Part shown: piece by piece, positions 24,701 through 36,700 of the stretch
How positions within the stretch are numbered: the stretch's first letter is position 1
How the letters are laid out: each line of letters begins with the position of its first letter
Assembly (NCBI RefSeq): GCF_051014685.1
Contig: NC_135048.1
Span: forward strand, 25,190,543 to 25,254,542
Origin: Ptiloglossa arizonensis
Taxonomy: Eukaryota > Arthropoda > Insecta > Hymenoptera > Colletidae
DNA length: 64,000 bases
Direction of reading: 5' to 3'
Notes under the pieces: model-generated
Told to the model about the DNA's origin: nothing
Databases searched by the model: none
What the model saw: only the letters and a program-made list of their open reading frames with translations
Translations under genes and position numbers: made by a program

Positions 24701-27700
24701 CCGACAATTGAATCTCCCTATCGCGGAGGACCTCTTGAAACTCAAGATCGAAACGTCGTTCCTCGCGAATAAATAACAAGCATCTCGTATCCGACTATTT
24801 TCATACTTAATCCGGTCTTTCAGCTCGCCCGGGTCGTCTTTAATTTTATTCCCGTTCGTTTCGCCGGATGTTCCATCCGTTTCTCCGATCGTGATCGAAT
24901 TGATCCCGGCCCGACTGATTACGTAGCAAATTGCGCCACTTGAGAATTGAAAAGTATTTTCCTCGAGCGCGACATCGTCGTCGTCCTCGTCTGACAAGGA
25001 GCTCCGTCTTTCTCGGTACGGAAGCCGTGTGTCGGGTTGGCCTTTTGTTCGTAGGCTCTCCTGGTCGCGAGGATCGACCGGATGTCGCGAGGCTGCGTCC
25101 ACGACCACCGACGAACGTCGATATCGAGTTTCCGATCGATTGCGCGACAAAGTCGATGGTGTTTTTAGAACTAATGGAGCCGCGGACCCGGTTCCACTGT
25201 GATCGCAAACAGAACGCGCCTTCGGGACGAGAGAGGGTGTTTTTTTTTCTCATTCCCTTCTTCTTTTTTTTTTTTTCAACCACCCCCCACTCCCTACCCT
25301 CACCACCCTCCCCCGAGCGGCAACGCTTGAACCTTTCGCGGTCTAATTGCGTTCGTATTTCATTCGCTTAGCCCTTGTTTTAGATCGTTTGAATTCTCCG
25401 TTTCGAAGGAGCTCGGCCCGGGGAATTAAAGCCAATAATTACACGCCGACGGGTGAACGTCAACGTGGAGAAATTTTCCGCGATTTTCACGAGTCACGAA
25501 CGAAACTTTCCCGAACACCGAACAACTACAAAGAACGTGCCGCGGAAAAAGGGAAGGTTCCAATTTGTCCACTTCCTGTTCGATCGCGCTTTTACACGAT
25601 GATAAATAGTTCAGGTACTCGTCGCAACGGGCGAAACGTTGAACGCGGACGTTCGATATTTATTCCGGATATAATTAATTAAAGTTACGTATCGAGGGTA
25701 ACTCGACGAATCGTGTACACCGCGTAGAACCGTCCGGTTTTTTTTCAACGTGCCATTTTTCTCTCGCGAACGAGGGAACACCTTTCACTGTAGCCTTTCA
25801 GGTACTCGGTGTCGTGTAAGTGTACAATGTATTTTATTTATAACACCGTGGACTGTTTCGTCCTGGTGCGACACAGTTCACCGAATAATCGATCGATTTT
25901 TCATTTGTGCCACGACGATGTCAAGGTTAATATGCACATCGTGCGAGGTGTGTTAAACTTTAATTATTTATATCTCGGAAACGATCGAGCGTATGCATAC
26001 AACGTTACCGTGCATCTCGAGGAGGACCTTTGCTTTAATTTTCCGCGAAAGCTCGTTAAAATCGGAACGAGACGGATCGGTTTCTACATAAATGATACGT
26101 TGCGTTTCCACGTGACCGGATCGATGGTGGAATAACATTTAGAAAAACATTCTGATCGTTAAATACGAAGGCCATGGCCGTACCCTAGAGTTATTCACTA
26201 TAGGTGTATAAAAGTAGGAAAGAATTCGTTCGCGTGGTATTATACCCACGCGGTCGTAATGTCACGGGGAAATATACTTGCGGCTAGCAGACCGCGCGTT
26301 GATTGTCATAACAGCCTGCGTCGAGACATGTTCGAGTTTATCCACAGTTGTCTACGATGTCAAAATGACTGAGGCAAGTAATAAAGGTTGGTGTAGTACG
26401 TTGGCAACATGTGGCGTAACAGTGATACAAACTGGTGATAACATGTTACGGGAGAGATTCACTTTCGACGTAGTAGGCCAGTCTTTTGCTAAACGTCACT
26501 CGCGGGGAACGTTATCCAGCTGTCTGGTATCGATTTCGTCCTTCTACAAGTATTTTCTTAAACGTACGAATAGTAACGGAAAATATTTTTCTACGGAAAA
26601 TCTTTTCGAAAATAATATTACTATTTAATACGTAACACGTAATTTGTTGAACGCACGAACAGTAATTTTTTTTATGGAAAATCTTTTCAAAACTAGTAAT
26701 ACAATTTAATACGTAAAACGTAGTGTGTTAAACGTTCGAGTAGTAACTTTTTTTACGGAAAATCTTTTCAAAACTAGTAATACAATTTAATACGTAAAAA
26801 CTATTTTGTCAAGCGCTCGAATAGTAATTTTTTTTACGGAAAATCTTTTCAAAACTAAAAATACAATTTAATACGTAAAAACTATTTTGTCAAGCGCTCG
26901 AATAGTCATTTTTTTTACGGAAAATCTTTTCAAAACTAAAAATATAATTTAATACGTAAAAAGTATTTTGTCAAGCGCTCGAATAGTAATTCTTTCTATG
27001 GAAAATCTTGTCAGAACTAATAATACAATGTAATACGTAAAAAGTATTTTGTTAAGCGCTCAAATAATAATTTTTTTTATGAAAAATCTTTTCGAAAGTA
27101 ATAATACAATTTAATACGTAAAAAGTATTTTGTTAAATGCTCGAATAGTAATTATTTCTATGGAAAATCTTTTCAAAATTAATAATACAATTTAATACGT
27201 AAAAAGTATTTTGTTAAGCGCTCGAATAGTAATTATTTCTATGGAAAATCTTTTCAAAATTAATAATACAATTAAATACGTAAAACGTATTTTGTTAAAC
27301 GCTCGAATAATAAGGGAAGCATTTTGTTTTGCACCCGATCTCGATCTTAAATTCAAAGAAAGGAAAAGGTCCTCGAGGATTGAAAAGCTGTTCACAACCA
27401 ATCGTATCATTTAATACGTAAAAAGTACTTCTGCATTATTCACGAATTTTAACCGCGAAAAGGGGATTTTTAAAATAAACACGAAGATAATTTCTCGAGC
27501 TCGAATGTAACGAAAATTCTGTTTTGCCTTCTACATAAATTAACACGTAAATCTGTTCTCGGCGGTAAAGAAGTTGCATCTTGTGCGTTTATCTTTAGAA
27601 TTAATAATAAAAAATGCCCGAGACGAGCGAAGATTAAATGTCTGACGGTTGGAGTACATTTTGGGGAAAATACAGATTATAAACAGAACCAATTAGTACT

Positions 27701-30700
27701 CGTTTCATTAATGATGAAAGGGCGGTGAAATTTATTATCAAAGGTATTTCAAGAGCCTCCTAGTCGTATCGAAGGTTGCAATTAAATGACGATTATTGAA
27801 ACGTTGTAAAATACAACCGGTTCGATCGATCGTTAATATTGCAAAGACGCAGAATGTTAATTCACGGCTGACACATTATCGATTTACCAATTTGTCCTTC
27901 CCGAATATTATTTTCCAATTAGTCCTCCGTAAGCGTGATTCATTCACGAATCGTACGTTTCTGTTTCAATAAAGTTTTCCAGCTATTTTCGTATTTCCGT
28001 ATTTATTTCGTCTCGTCTATAAATACACGAGAAGCGTCGGCGCCGTAACGAAACGACGCTTCAACCCTTTCAGCCGCTCTCGGCTTCGTCTCTTCTCCTT
28101 TCCATTCCCCCTTTTCGTAATTTGTGAAATTAACAATAATTAGTTCCCATTGTAATCTGTATTTCTCTTACAGTATACTCCCTGCCCGAGATACTCGGTG
28201 CACGCGAAAGTGAAATATCATAAGTCGTGGAAACGACGATTCTTGGTCGCGGTTGGGGTTGGTTTTTTTCATCATCTAAAATCCGAGATTGACCACGAAA
28301 TACGCGTCTCTATAAAAACCGCTACCGCACGTTCGTATAACGCTGGCTAACATCCACGTGGAACGTTAAATATTCTATCGAATGTCAAACACACCACCGA
28401 GTATGCGTAAATTTCGATTTTAACGCCAGAAGTACCGCAACTGAACGTATTCCCATTTGTATCCGACCACACATCTTCAAAGTTGATAAATTGAAGGACA
28501 GATAAATTCAGGAGTACCATTAGTTGTTTATTTCGATAATTGTCCACGAATATTGTAGTGAAAGACACCGTTGATAATTAAGTAATTATAAAAAGAAGTT
28601 CGAAGTAGGTCAAATCGAACTCTTCGGTAGTGTTCATTTTTGAGAATAAAATACGTTCGAAAGTATTCGTGTAAAAAGATTCATCGCTTCGGAGAAATAT
28701 ACACGAGGTCGGACTATGGGTCGAAGAGTGTTCTGGGAACACGTGAACCATATATTTCACACTGTAGATAAGAATTAGGGGACCCAGTCAAACTGGATCT
28801 AATACCCTCTTTTACACTCGAGTTTCGTCTCGCCCTGGGTAAGGTTCTAGCAAGAATGATATACCTTCTCGTGAAATAAAATATAAAATAAAATACAGTA
28901 CGCTATAGTTACTTCTTTTAATAACCCAAAACTTCCAATACTCGCGTTAAATTTCAAGACCTCCACTCTATCTTGAAATATACAATTCCTTGTTAAACAC
29001 CTGCGAATTAAGCACCGATCGAAAGTAAGTAACGCGAAATGTTTCTTCCATTTTCCACGGTTCGATTAATTGATTCACGAGCATCGTTGTCTATTTCGAT
29101 AATTGTCCACGAATATTTTATTCAAAGACACAGTTGACAATTGAGTAATTTTGAAAAGAATTTCGAAACAGGTCAAATCGGACCACTTTGGTGGTCCAAG
29201 TTGTTAAAAACACTTTCACTCCCCTCCTCTCTGGTTGAGAACGATATATTGGGGTAAGAATTTGAAAATTTCTCGAGTATCCACCCCCCAAAAATCATGG
29301 TTGAGTTCCGGAGAGCTTTCCGCTTACACTGGTTTCGGGAGGTTTACCGATTAGAATTTAAAACTCGGGGAAATTTCGTGAAAGTAAATTCAACCTGGGT
29401 CATTGAATGGTCGGTTCCCCCCGGTTCTGAATCAACATTTCCGAAAGTTCGCCGCACTGGAACCCCAGGGCCACTGGAACCCCACGAGAACCACACTCCG
29501 GCGAGATGTTGATTCAGAGAAAAGGGATTTTCCCTGCTATTATATTACCCCTCTTTAAATCGAACAACCGTGCCCCTATTGTCTACCTAACAATTTCCGC
29601 TGGAAATATTCGAGCACCGCGGGAACCACGTTCGGTATTATTATTGTAAACGTGCCGTGAGTCGAGCCACTTTTTAAGTGGCACGGCCACCGATCAATGA
29701 ACCCACGCGCGACAGATGCGAGACCCTCAAGATTTTCAACCACCGAACCACCGCGTTCCGGTAATTCTAATAAAAGCCACGAAATCAAAACTTCGAACCG
29801 AAGTTACGGGAGTTTCCGTTGAAATTCTAAAGAAATCTGACTTTACGCGGTAAGGGGGAGGGGGGCTTGGAGGAAGGGGACCGTTCGACCGGAATGGAGA
29901 TTGCTCCCCTCGAACAAGATTCTTTTTATTCCTCGTTAGGAAGAGATCGTTGCTGCTTAGGTATTTTCTTTTAGATGGTCGATTGTGGATCGTCTTGGAG
30001 CATCGAACGCAAGGAAACGTGATTCCTTGAACTTTGGCACCCTCTTCTCTGCTTGAAAAAAAAACTGGTGGTTGAGAAATCGAACGAGTCCCGAGGAACG
30101 TTCGTTACGGAAATTGTTTATAATTTTTAACGAAAGGTATTTTAGATTTAAGGATTTATTGAGGCTTGGGTAGAGTAGCGCGACTAATGGGGAGCTTGGG
30201 GGGGGGGGGGGGGGGCTGATGGTCAGATGTGAAAGAATTTATGAAATTTTGTTAAACAGAAAGATTCTTAAGAACGTTTGTAGAAACGATGAGGGGGACA
30301 TTTTCTTCTCCGAGATGGAAATTTATGGCTGCTTATAGCTCGGTGGTATGCAAAGAAAAATTTTATTTATTTTAGAAAAATTTTCTTATTTGAAATTTTT
30401 GGCTGCTTGAAAAGAATCGATTAATCGGTGACAAAGGAGGGAAAATATTTCCGTTGAGAATTGAGTAATTCTAATCTTCCACCGTCAGAAATTTCAGACA
30501 GTTGTTCGCATGTTTAAAAGAATCGATTAATCCGTAATAAACGAGAGAAAATCCCCGAAAGAAAAAAGAATTTCCTCCGTTTCTTCTGCTCGCGAAATTT
30601 TCAGTCCGCGTTGCCGTTTGAATCTTTAAAAGAATCGATTAATCCGTACTAAACGGGAGAAAATCTCTCCCTTTGAAATAAAATAATTTTCACCCTCTCT

Positions 30701-33700
30701 TATTAGAAATTCCTGGCTGCGTCGCTGCTCGAATCTTTAAAAGAATCGATCAATCTGTAATAAATGAGAAAACATGCGCTCCTCACTCTCAAAGTAAACA
30801 AAATTTTAAACCCTTTCTATCTGAAACTTTTAACCGCATCGCGACTCGAATATATCCTCCCTACCCTCCCAAAGAATCGATTACTCGTTCTGAAATTACC
30901 TCTTCTTCCATTCTGGTCGAAATTTCTGGCTACTGATAGGTTGCTCAATAAGTTTTGTTGTTCGATGAAACTTATCGAACAGTACTACATTGAATAGTAC
31001 TACATTGTACAGTACTGCATTGAATAATACTACATTGAACAGTACCACATTGAATAGTACTACATTGAACAGTACTACATTGAACAGTACCACATTGAAC
31101 AGTACTACATTGAATAGTACTATTCTACATTGAACAGTACTGATTTACATTGAACAGTACTACTTTGAATAGTACTACATTGAACAGTACTATATTAAAT
31201 AGTACTACTTTGAATAGTACTACATTGAACAGTACCGCATTGAACAGTACTACATTGAACAGTACTACATTGAACAGTACCGCATTGAACAGTACTACAT
31301 TGAATAGTACTATTCTATAATACATTGAACAGTACTAATTTACATTGAACAGTAGTACATTGAATAGTACTACATTGAACAGTATTATATTGAACAGTAC
31401 TATATTGAACAGTACTTCCTTTCACAGTAGTACATTGAGCAGTACTACATTGAACAGTGTAGTACTAGGTTGCTCAATAAGTTTTGTTGTTCAATGAAAC
31501 TTATCGATCAGTACTACATTGAATAGTACTATATTGAACAGTACCACATTGAACAGTATAGTACTAGGTTGCTCTATAAGTTTTGTCGTTCGATGAAACT
31601 TATTGAACAGTACTACATTGAACAGTACTGTTCAATAAGTTTCGTCGAACAACAATACTTATTGAACAACCTATTATTTAGAGAAAGAAAATCATCGATC
31701 GTTCGATCTGATATTACCAGTCCAGGCCCCTCCTCGTCTATCATCCCCTAACTTAACTCTTGCTCAATGGCAGCTGCATGGGAAACGCGACACCGGCTGT
31801 TTGCCGTGATAATGCTACAATATTTGCTCGCATCCAAATGCTTGTTTTTCTTATACCTCCGGTGTTGGAAGTTCGTCGATCGTTTCGGTTTACCTGTATG
31901 AACACGGTGAAGTAGACGACCGCGATGGTGGTAGTGACGAACATTGGCTGCAACGGCACGTGTCTCGGGTCAATCAGCAGAACCAGAGCGAACGCAACCG
32001 CGCCTCGTAAGCCGCCATAAGACATGACGAACTTCTCCACTTTGTCCAGCCTGTGGAGCCGGAATTGATTCGCCACCGCTGTCAGAACGATCACACCTGT
32101 AAATTCCATTTCGATCCCCGATTAGGCGCTCGCCGGTGATGTTTCACGCGCGCGACAATGTGACAGACACAGAGAGAGAGAGAGAGAGAGAAAGTGGTAG
32201 AGGTAGAGGTAGATGTAGAGGTAGAGACAGAGAGAAAGAGAGAGAGTGAGAGGCTGATTACGCGATCGCTCATGAATTTTTAAAACGTCCTCCGTGCCCT
32301 CGACAATTTAGCGGTAAACTGTCGATTGACAACTGGGAAGCCCGCGAGTTCGTGACAGTAAGCCCCGATGTAAACCGATGGTTGCGGAAGAAGAGAGAGT
32401 GAGAGAAAGAGTGAGAGAGAAAGAGACGAATCCTGTTAAGAGTCTTCGAAGATTTCGTAACTTAAGCCGCATCCGATTCGCGACGACTTCTTTCGACAAT
32501 TATTTTTAATTCGTCGATAACACGGTACCGTTCGTTTCGATGTTCCCACAGGGAAAAATATCGGTATTGTACCGATATTTGTTTATATATATCAGAAATA
32601 CAGAATTAGATCTATATTCTATATATTTTATTCTACTTTAGAGATAGATTTTTGTTCTTTTTTTATTTTGTCAAAGATTTTGTGATTTTTCAAGAATAAT
32701 ACTTGGAAACTGTCGATGTTTTTATGTCAAGCTTTGTAAAATTAACCTATAAAATTAACCTAAAAATTTAACTACCGATATTTCTGTATTTTTCTTCTGT
32801 CGATGTCTTTATGTCGATCTTAGTAAAATTAACCTATAAAATTAACCTAAAAATTTAACTACCGATATTTTTATATTTTTCTTCTATCGATGTGTTTATG
32901 TCGATCTTGGTAAAATTAACCTAAAAATCTAACTACTGATATTTTTGTATTTTTTTTCTATTGATGTCTTTATGTCGATTTTGGTAAAATTAACCTATAA
33001 AATTAACCTAAAAATTTAACTACCGATATTTTTGCATTTTTCTTTCACTCGATAAAATTTCTTTGGAAAAATTTCAATTATCGAGCCTACTCAACTGTAG
33101 ACAATTTCTACGATAATTGCAAATCGCGACTACAATATTATTATCGAAAGACCGAGAAATACCGGTATTTTATATTGTCGATATTATGTCGGTTTCGATA
33201 TAGTCGATCCACGAGTTAACACCTATGTAACTCGTGTATCGTGCGCGTGAGATTTCGCGAATTTCCCGCGAAGAAGTGTCCCCCGTGACTCTCGAATTTA
33301 ATTCACGATTTTCATCGCGTCCCGATGCTTCGAAAGGGACGAAGGGACCCCATTTCGAGTGTGGACGGTCGAGAACGTTAAACGAACGAGCTAATGGTAT
33401 GCTCGCGGTTCGTTATTTTTTGTTATTCTTAATTTCGAGATCGATTACTTTGATGATAGGGCGTTGCAAGTAATTGGTGTGGAAATTTGCATACGAACGT
33501 ATGAAACGTTTGTTCGGGGCTACGCTACCGACTCGTCGCGGCCAGGTTGGATGCAGCACCGAACAATGTGCGAACAATTCGTAGAAACTTGTTTCTAGGT
33601 TGGCGGATAAGGTGCACTCGAGCGTTTTCGGTGCGGTAACGCTTCGAACTATCGGGTTGGATGAATAGTTTGTTTCCTTTTTCCTCTCTATTTTTTTTCT

Positions 33701-36700
33701 TTTTTCTTTTTTTGTCTCTTTCAAAGAAATTCGAAACAGCATCGAAAGGCAGAGCAGTAACAAATATTCGCGCGTTTTTTTTCGAAGGATTAAACGTCGA
33801 CCGGTAACAGGTTACGCGCAACGCGGGTGAAGTTAAAGCAAAACGTAATCGCGTTGTACCGAACGAACGTCATGTACCGAAAGAAACAAGAATTTTTCCA
33901 ATCCGGTAAAAGTGGACGTATCCAACGTACAAACGATTTTACACCATCGGACTTGTTCGTTAATTTTCACATTTCGCGCTTGAAATTTTCGATTCACTTT
34001 GTACGATAGAATATAGTACTACCGACAACGTGGTTTCGAAATAAAAAGAAAAGAATGTTCAATCGGTAAAATCGAGGCTGTTATCAAATATAAAAATATA
34101 TCTCAGTATCGCGTCGCGAGAACGAACGTCTCGAAGTCGGTGGTAAGAACGCTTCGATCGGTGAAAAAAATTGTTTTCGTTCCACCTCGAAGGACAAATG
34201 TTTCGTTTATTACGAACGAATGGTTCGAATAATGGAACACTCGAAACACGAGACGAGTGGTTCTCGATCGTAGTTTCTCGCTCCAAGTACGTTCGTACGC
34301 CTCTTTCCACCCACGGAATATCCTCGAGATCGTCCAAAAATCTAGAAAACGTTCAATCTCCCGTCGCGTGCCAAAAAATCCACGCCTCGAACGTTCCTGG
34401 CGCCGCTAAAGACCACGCGCGAGGAACGATATTTTTCGAACGCAAGTTCAACGTTGTATTCATTCTGCGTTAAATATTGTACCCACGGTAGCGGAGAACC
34501 AGCAGAATTTATTAGACTATCCCAGAGACGCGATCGTTATCCCGAGTTGAATATCTTCCAACCTTCCGACCCAGTTTTTCGAAACTTCGAGAAAATTAAA
34601 CGCGCGATACAAAATATCGAAATGGGAATAAGTAAAGAGAAAGTAGTAAATAGAAATATGTAATAAATACACACGATTGTAGATCTACCCATCGATCGTT
34701 AAATTAGAGCCCACGGTTCTTATCTAATTACTCCTCGAAACGTCAAATTAGTTAACGAAAGAAGGGGAAAATGTCTTTTGTTATATCGTTCTCTGGAAAT
34801 CTCTGATCCGGAGTTATTAATATTTACATATAGATGTATGCTGTTGCATAAAAATGATATTCACCATTCGACACAAGTCTCGATGGATTTATAATCTGAC
34901 GTTCGTGGTTCTTCCTTTAGTTACGTATTCTCTCCCGTTATTATTGTTCGCGCGTCAGTATTCTCGTACGCTCGATTTTCCCCGAGAGGAGAGCTTCCCG
35001 CGAAGACCTCGACAAACGTTCCAATCGTGACAACGATTATGCAGTAGCGACTTCTCCTCTCCTTCACCTGCCCGCATCGCCCGGACGAATCCCACAAGGA
35101 ACGATGTTTCTCGGGCAGCAAATCGCGTAACCGGTAAGTGACGCACGATAAGCGGTGATCGGTTTAGCTTAAGGCTCTTATCTACGTTGATACCATTAGC
35201 GACTCCGAACTCGTCCGAATCGCTTGCTATTGCACACACAGACCCCCTCTCGCTCGATACATCGACTCCCCCCCTCCGGCGGCGCGATTACGCGCGGCCT
35301 TGCGACTCTCTCGGGCCCCCTGTAACCGACGGGGGGTAGAGAGAAAGAGGGCGAGAGGGGGTGAGTAAGTAAGTGGAGCAAGCGAGCGAAAGAGAGAGCG
35401 AGTAAGAGAATGAGTGAGCGTGTGAACGAGTAAGTGAGTGATGAGTGATAATTGGTGGGTAAATGAGTTTGCGAGAGAGTGGTAAGTAGTGTGTAAGTGA
35501 ACGAGTGATGAATAGTATGTGAGTAATAAGTGGTTTGTAAGTGAGCGATGAGTGATAATTGGTGAGTAAATGAGTTTGCGAGAGAGTGGAAAGTGATGTG
35601 TTACCGAATGAACGATGAGTAGTGAGTGGTGAGTGAATAATAACTGGTGTGTAAGTGTTTCAGTGATGACTGATGAGTAGTGAGTGGTAATTGAGTAATA
35701 AGGTGTCTAAATGAGTGAGTGATGAGTGATAATTGGTGAGTAACTGAGTTTGTGAGAGAATGGTAACTGGTGTGTTAATGAACGAATGATGAGCAGTGAG
35801 TGGTGAGTGAGAGAGTAAGTGAATGGCAAGTGAGTAATAATTGATGTGTAAGTGTTTGAGTGATGAGTGACAAGTAGTGAGTGGTAATTGAGTAATAAGT
35901 GGTGTCTAAATGAGTGAGTGATGAGTAGTGAGTGGTGATTGAGTAATAAGTGGTGTCTAAATGAGTGAGTGATGAGTAGTGAGTGGTGTCTAAATGAATG
36001 AGTGACGAGTAGTGAGTGGTGATTGACTAATGAGTGGTGTCTAAATGAGTGAGTGATGAATAGTGAGTGGTGATTGAGTAACAAGTGATAATTAAGTGAG
36101 TGACGAGTGACTGGCTAAGTGAGAAAGAAAAAGATAGATAGATGGATAGATAGATAGAGAGAGAGAAAGAGGGAGAGACGCAACGCAGTCTTGAAAGCAT
36201 TTTCGTCGCGTCGCGTTCCAAACGCGGCGACCTTGAACTCACCGAGGATTCGGTAGACGGAGCAGAAGACGATGGTCATGAGGACGAACCACGTGTTCCA
36301 GTTGTGCGTGTTGTTCACCGTCGCCACACCGAGGAACATAAATATGATCGTCTCCGAGCCGCTTGACAGCATTTTCATCGTGTACTTCACGGTGGTGTGT
36401 GACTTGTGCGATATATTTGCCTCCACGTAGTTCTTCATGGTGATGCCGCAGAATGTGATCCTGCGATACAAAAGGGTCACGGCTAATGGGCGAGGAGGAG
36501 GAATGTAAAAGGTGTGTGCCGGGGGGTGGTGGTTGGTTTCCAGAGAAGAACCGTGTACCAGAGAGTGTGTGTGAGAGAGAGATAGAGAGATAGAATAGGT
36601 TTGGGGAAACTCGAGTTATCGATTCGACGAGCCGCCGTTTCCTAAACGCCCGTCGAAATTAATTCGGACGTACGATCCGGGACAGCGGCGTCGGTGGTGG

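Larger units (their letters stand above)
23848..31893 (-). other. Nhe2 intron 6
   Basis: 8046 bp. Contains an 81-bp array (26595-27320), a dispersed pair (28528-28618 and 29088-29180), a G-run (30198-30215), a 106-131 bp array (30370-30930) and the miniature-element-derived minisatellite (30937-31673). A 178-codon minus-strand frame at 24614-25150 has no recognisable motif and I treat it as chance. Stretches 25400-26570 and 27420-28520 show nothing recognisable. Confidence 0.8.
32097..36242 (-). other. Nhe2 intron 5
   Basis: 4146 bp. Contains (GA)n/(GTAGAG)n at 32168-32250, an 87-bp array at 32700-33040 and a long degenerate GTGAGT-rich array at 35340-36120. Stretch 33240-35200 shows no recognised feature. 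Confidence 0.8.

Noticed and set aside
24614..25150. 178-codon minus-strand frame in intron 6
   Set aside because: No recognisable domain, overlapped by equally long frames on both strands in CG-rich DNA, and it does not fit the exchanger between exons 6 and 7, which join perfectly without it. A nested gene cannot be fully excluded without RNA data.
30896..31325. Frames of repeated VVLFN motifs
   Set aside because: Translation artefact of the 16-bp minisatellite.
35707..36084. Frame of repeated THHSLL motifs (minus strand)
   Set aside because: Direct translation of the GAGTGATGAGTG array; the unit, not a protein, is conserved.
35340..36120. Possible CRISPR-like or telomeric array
   Set aside because: The units are short, irregular and lack unique spacers; it is a degenerate simple repeat in a eukaryotic intron.
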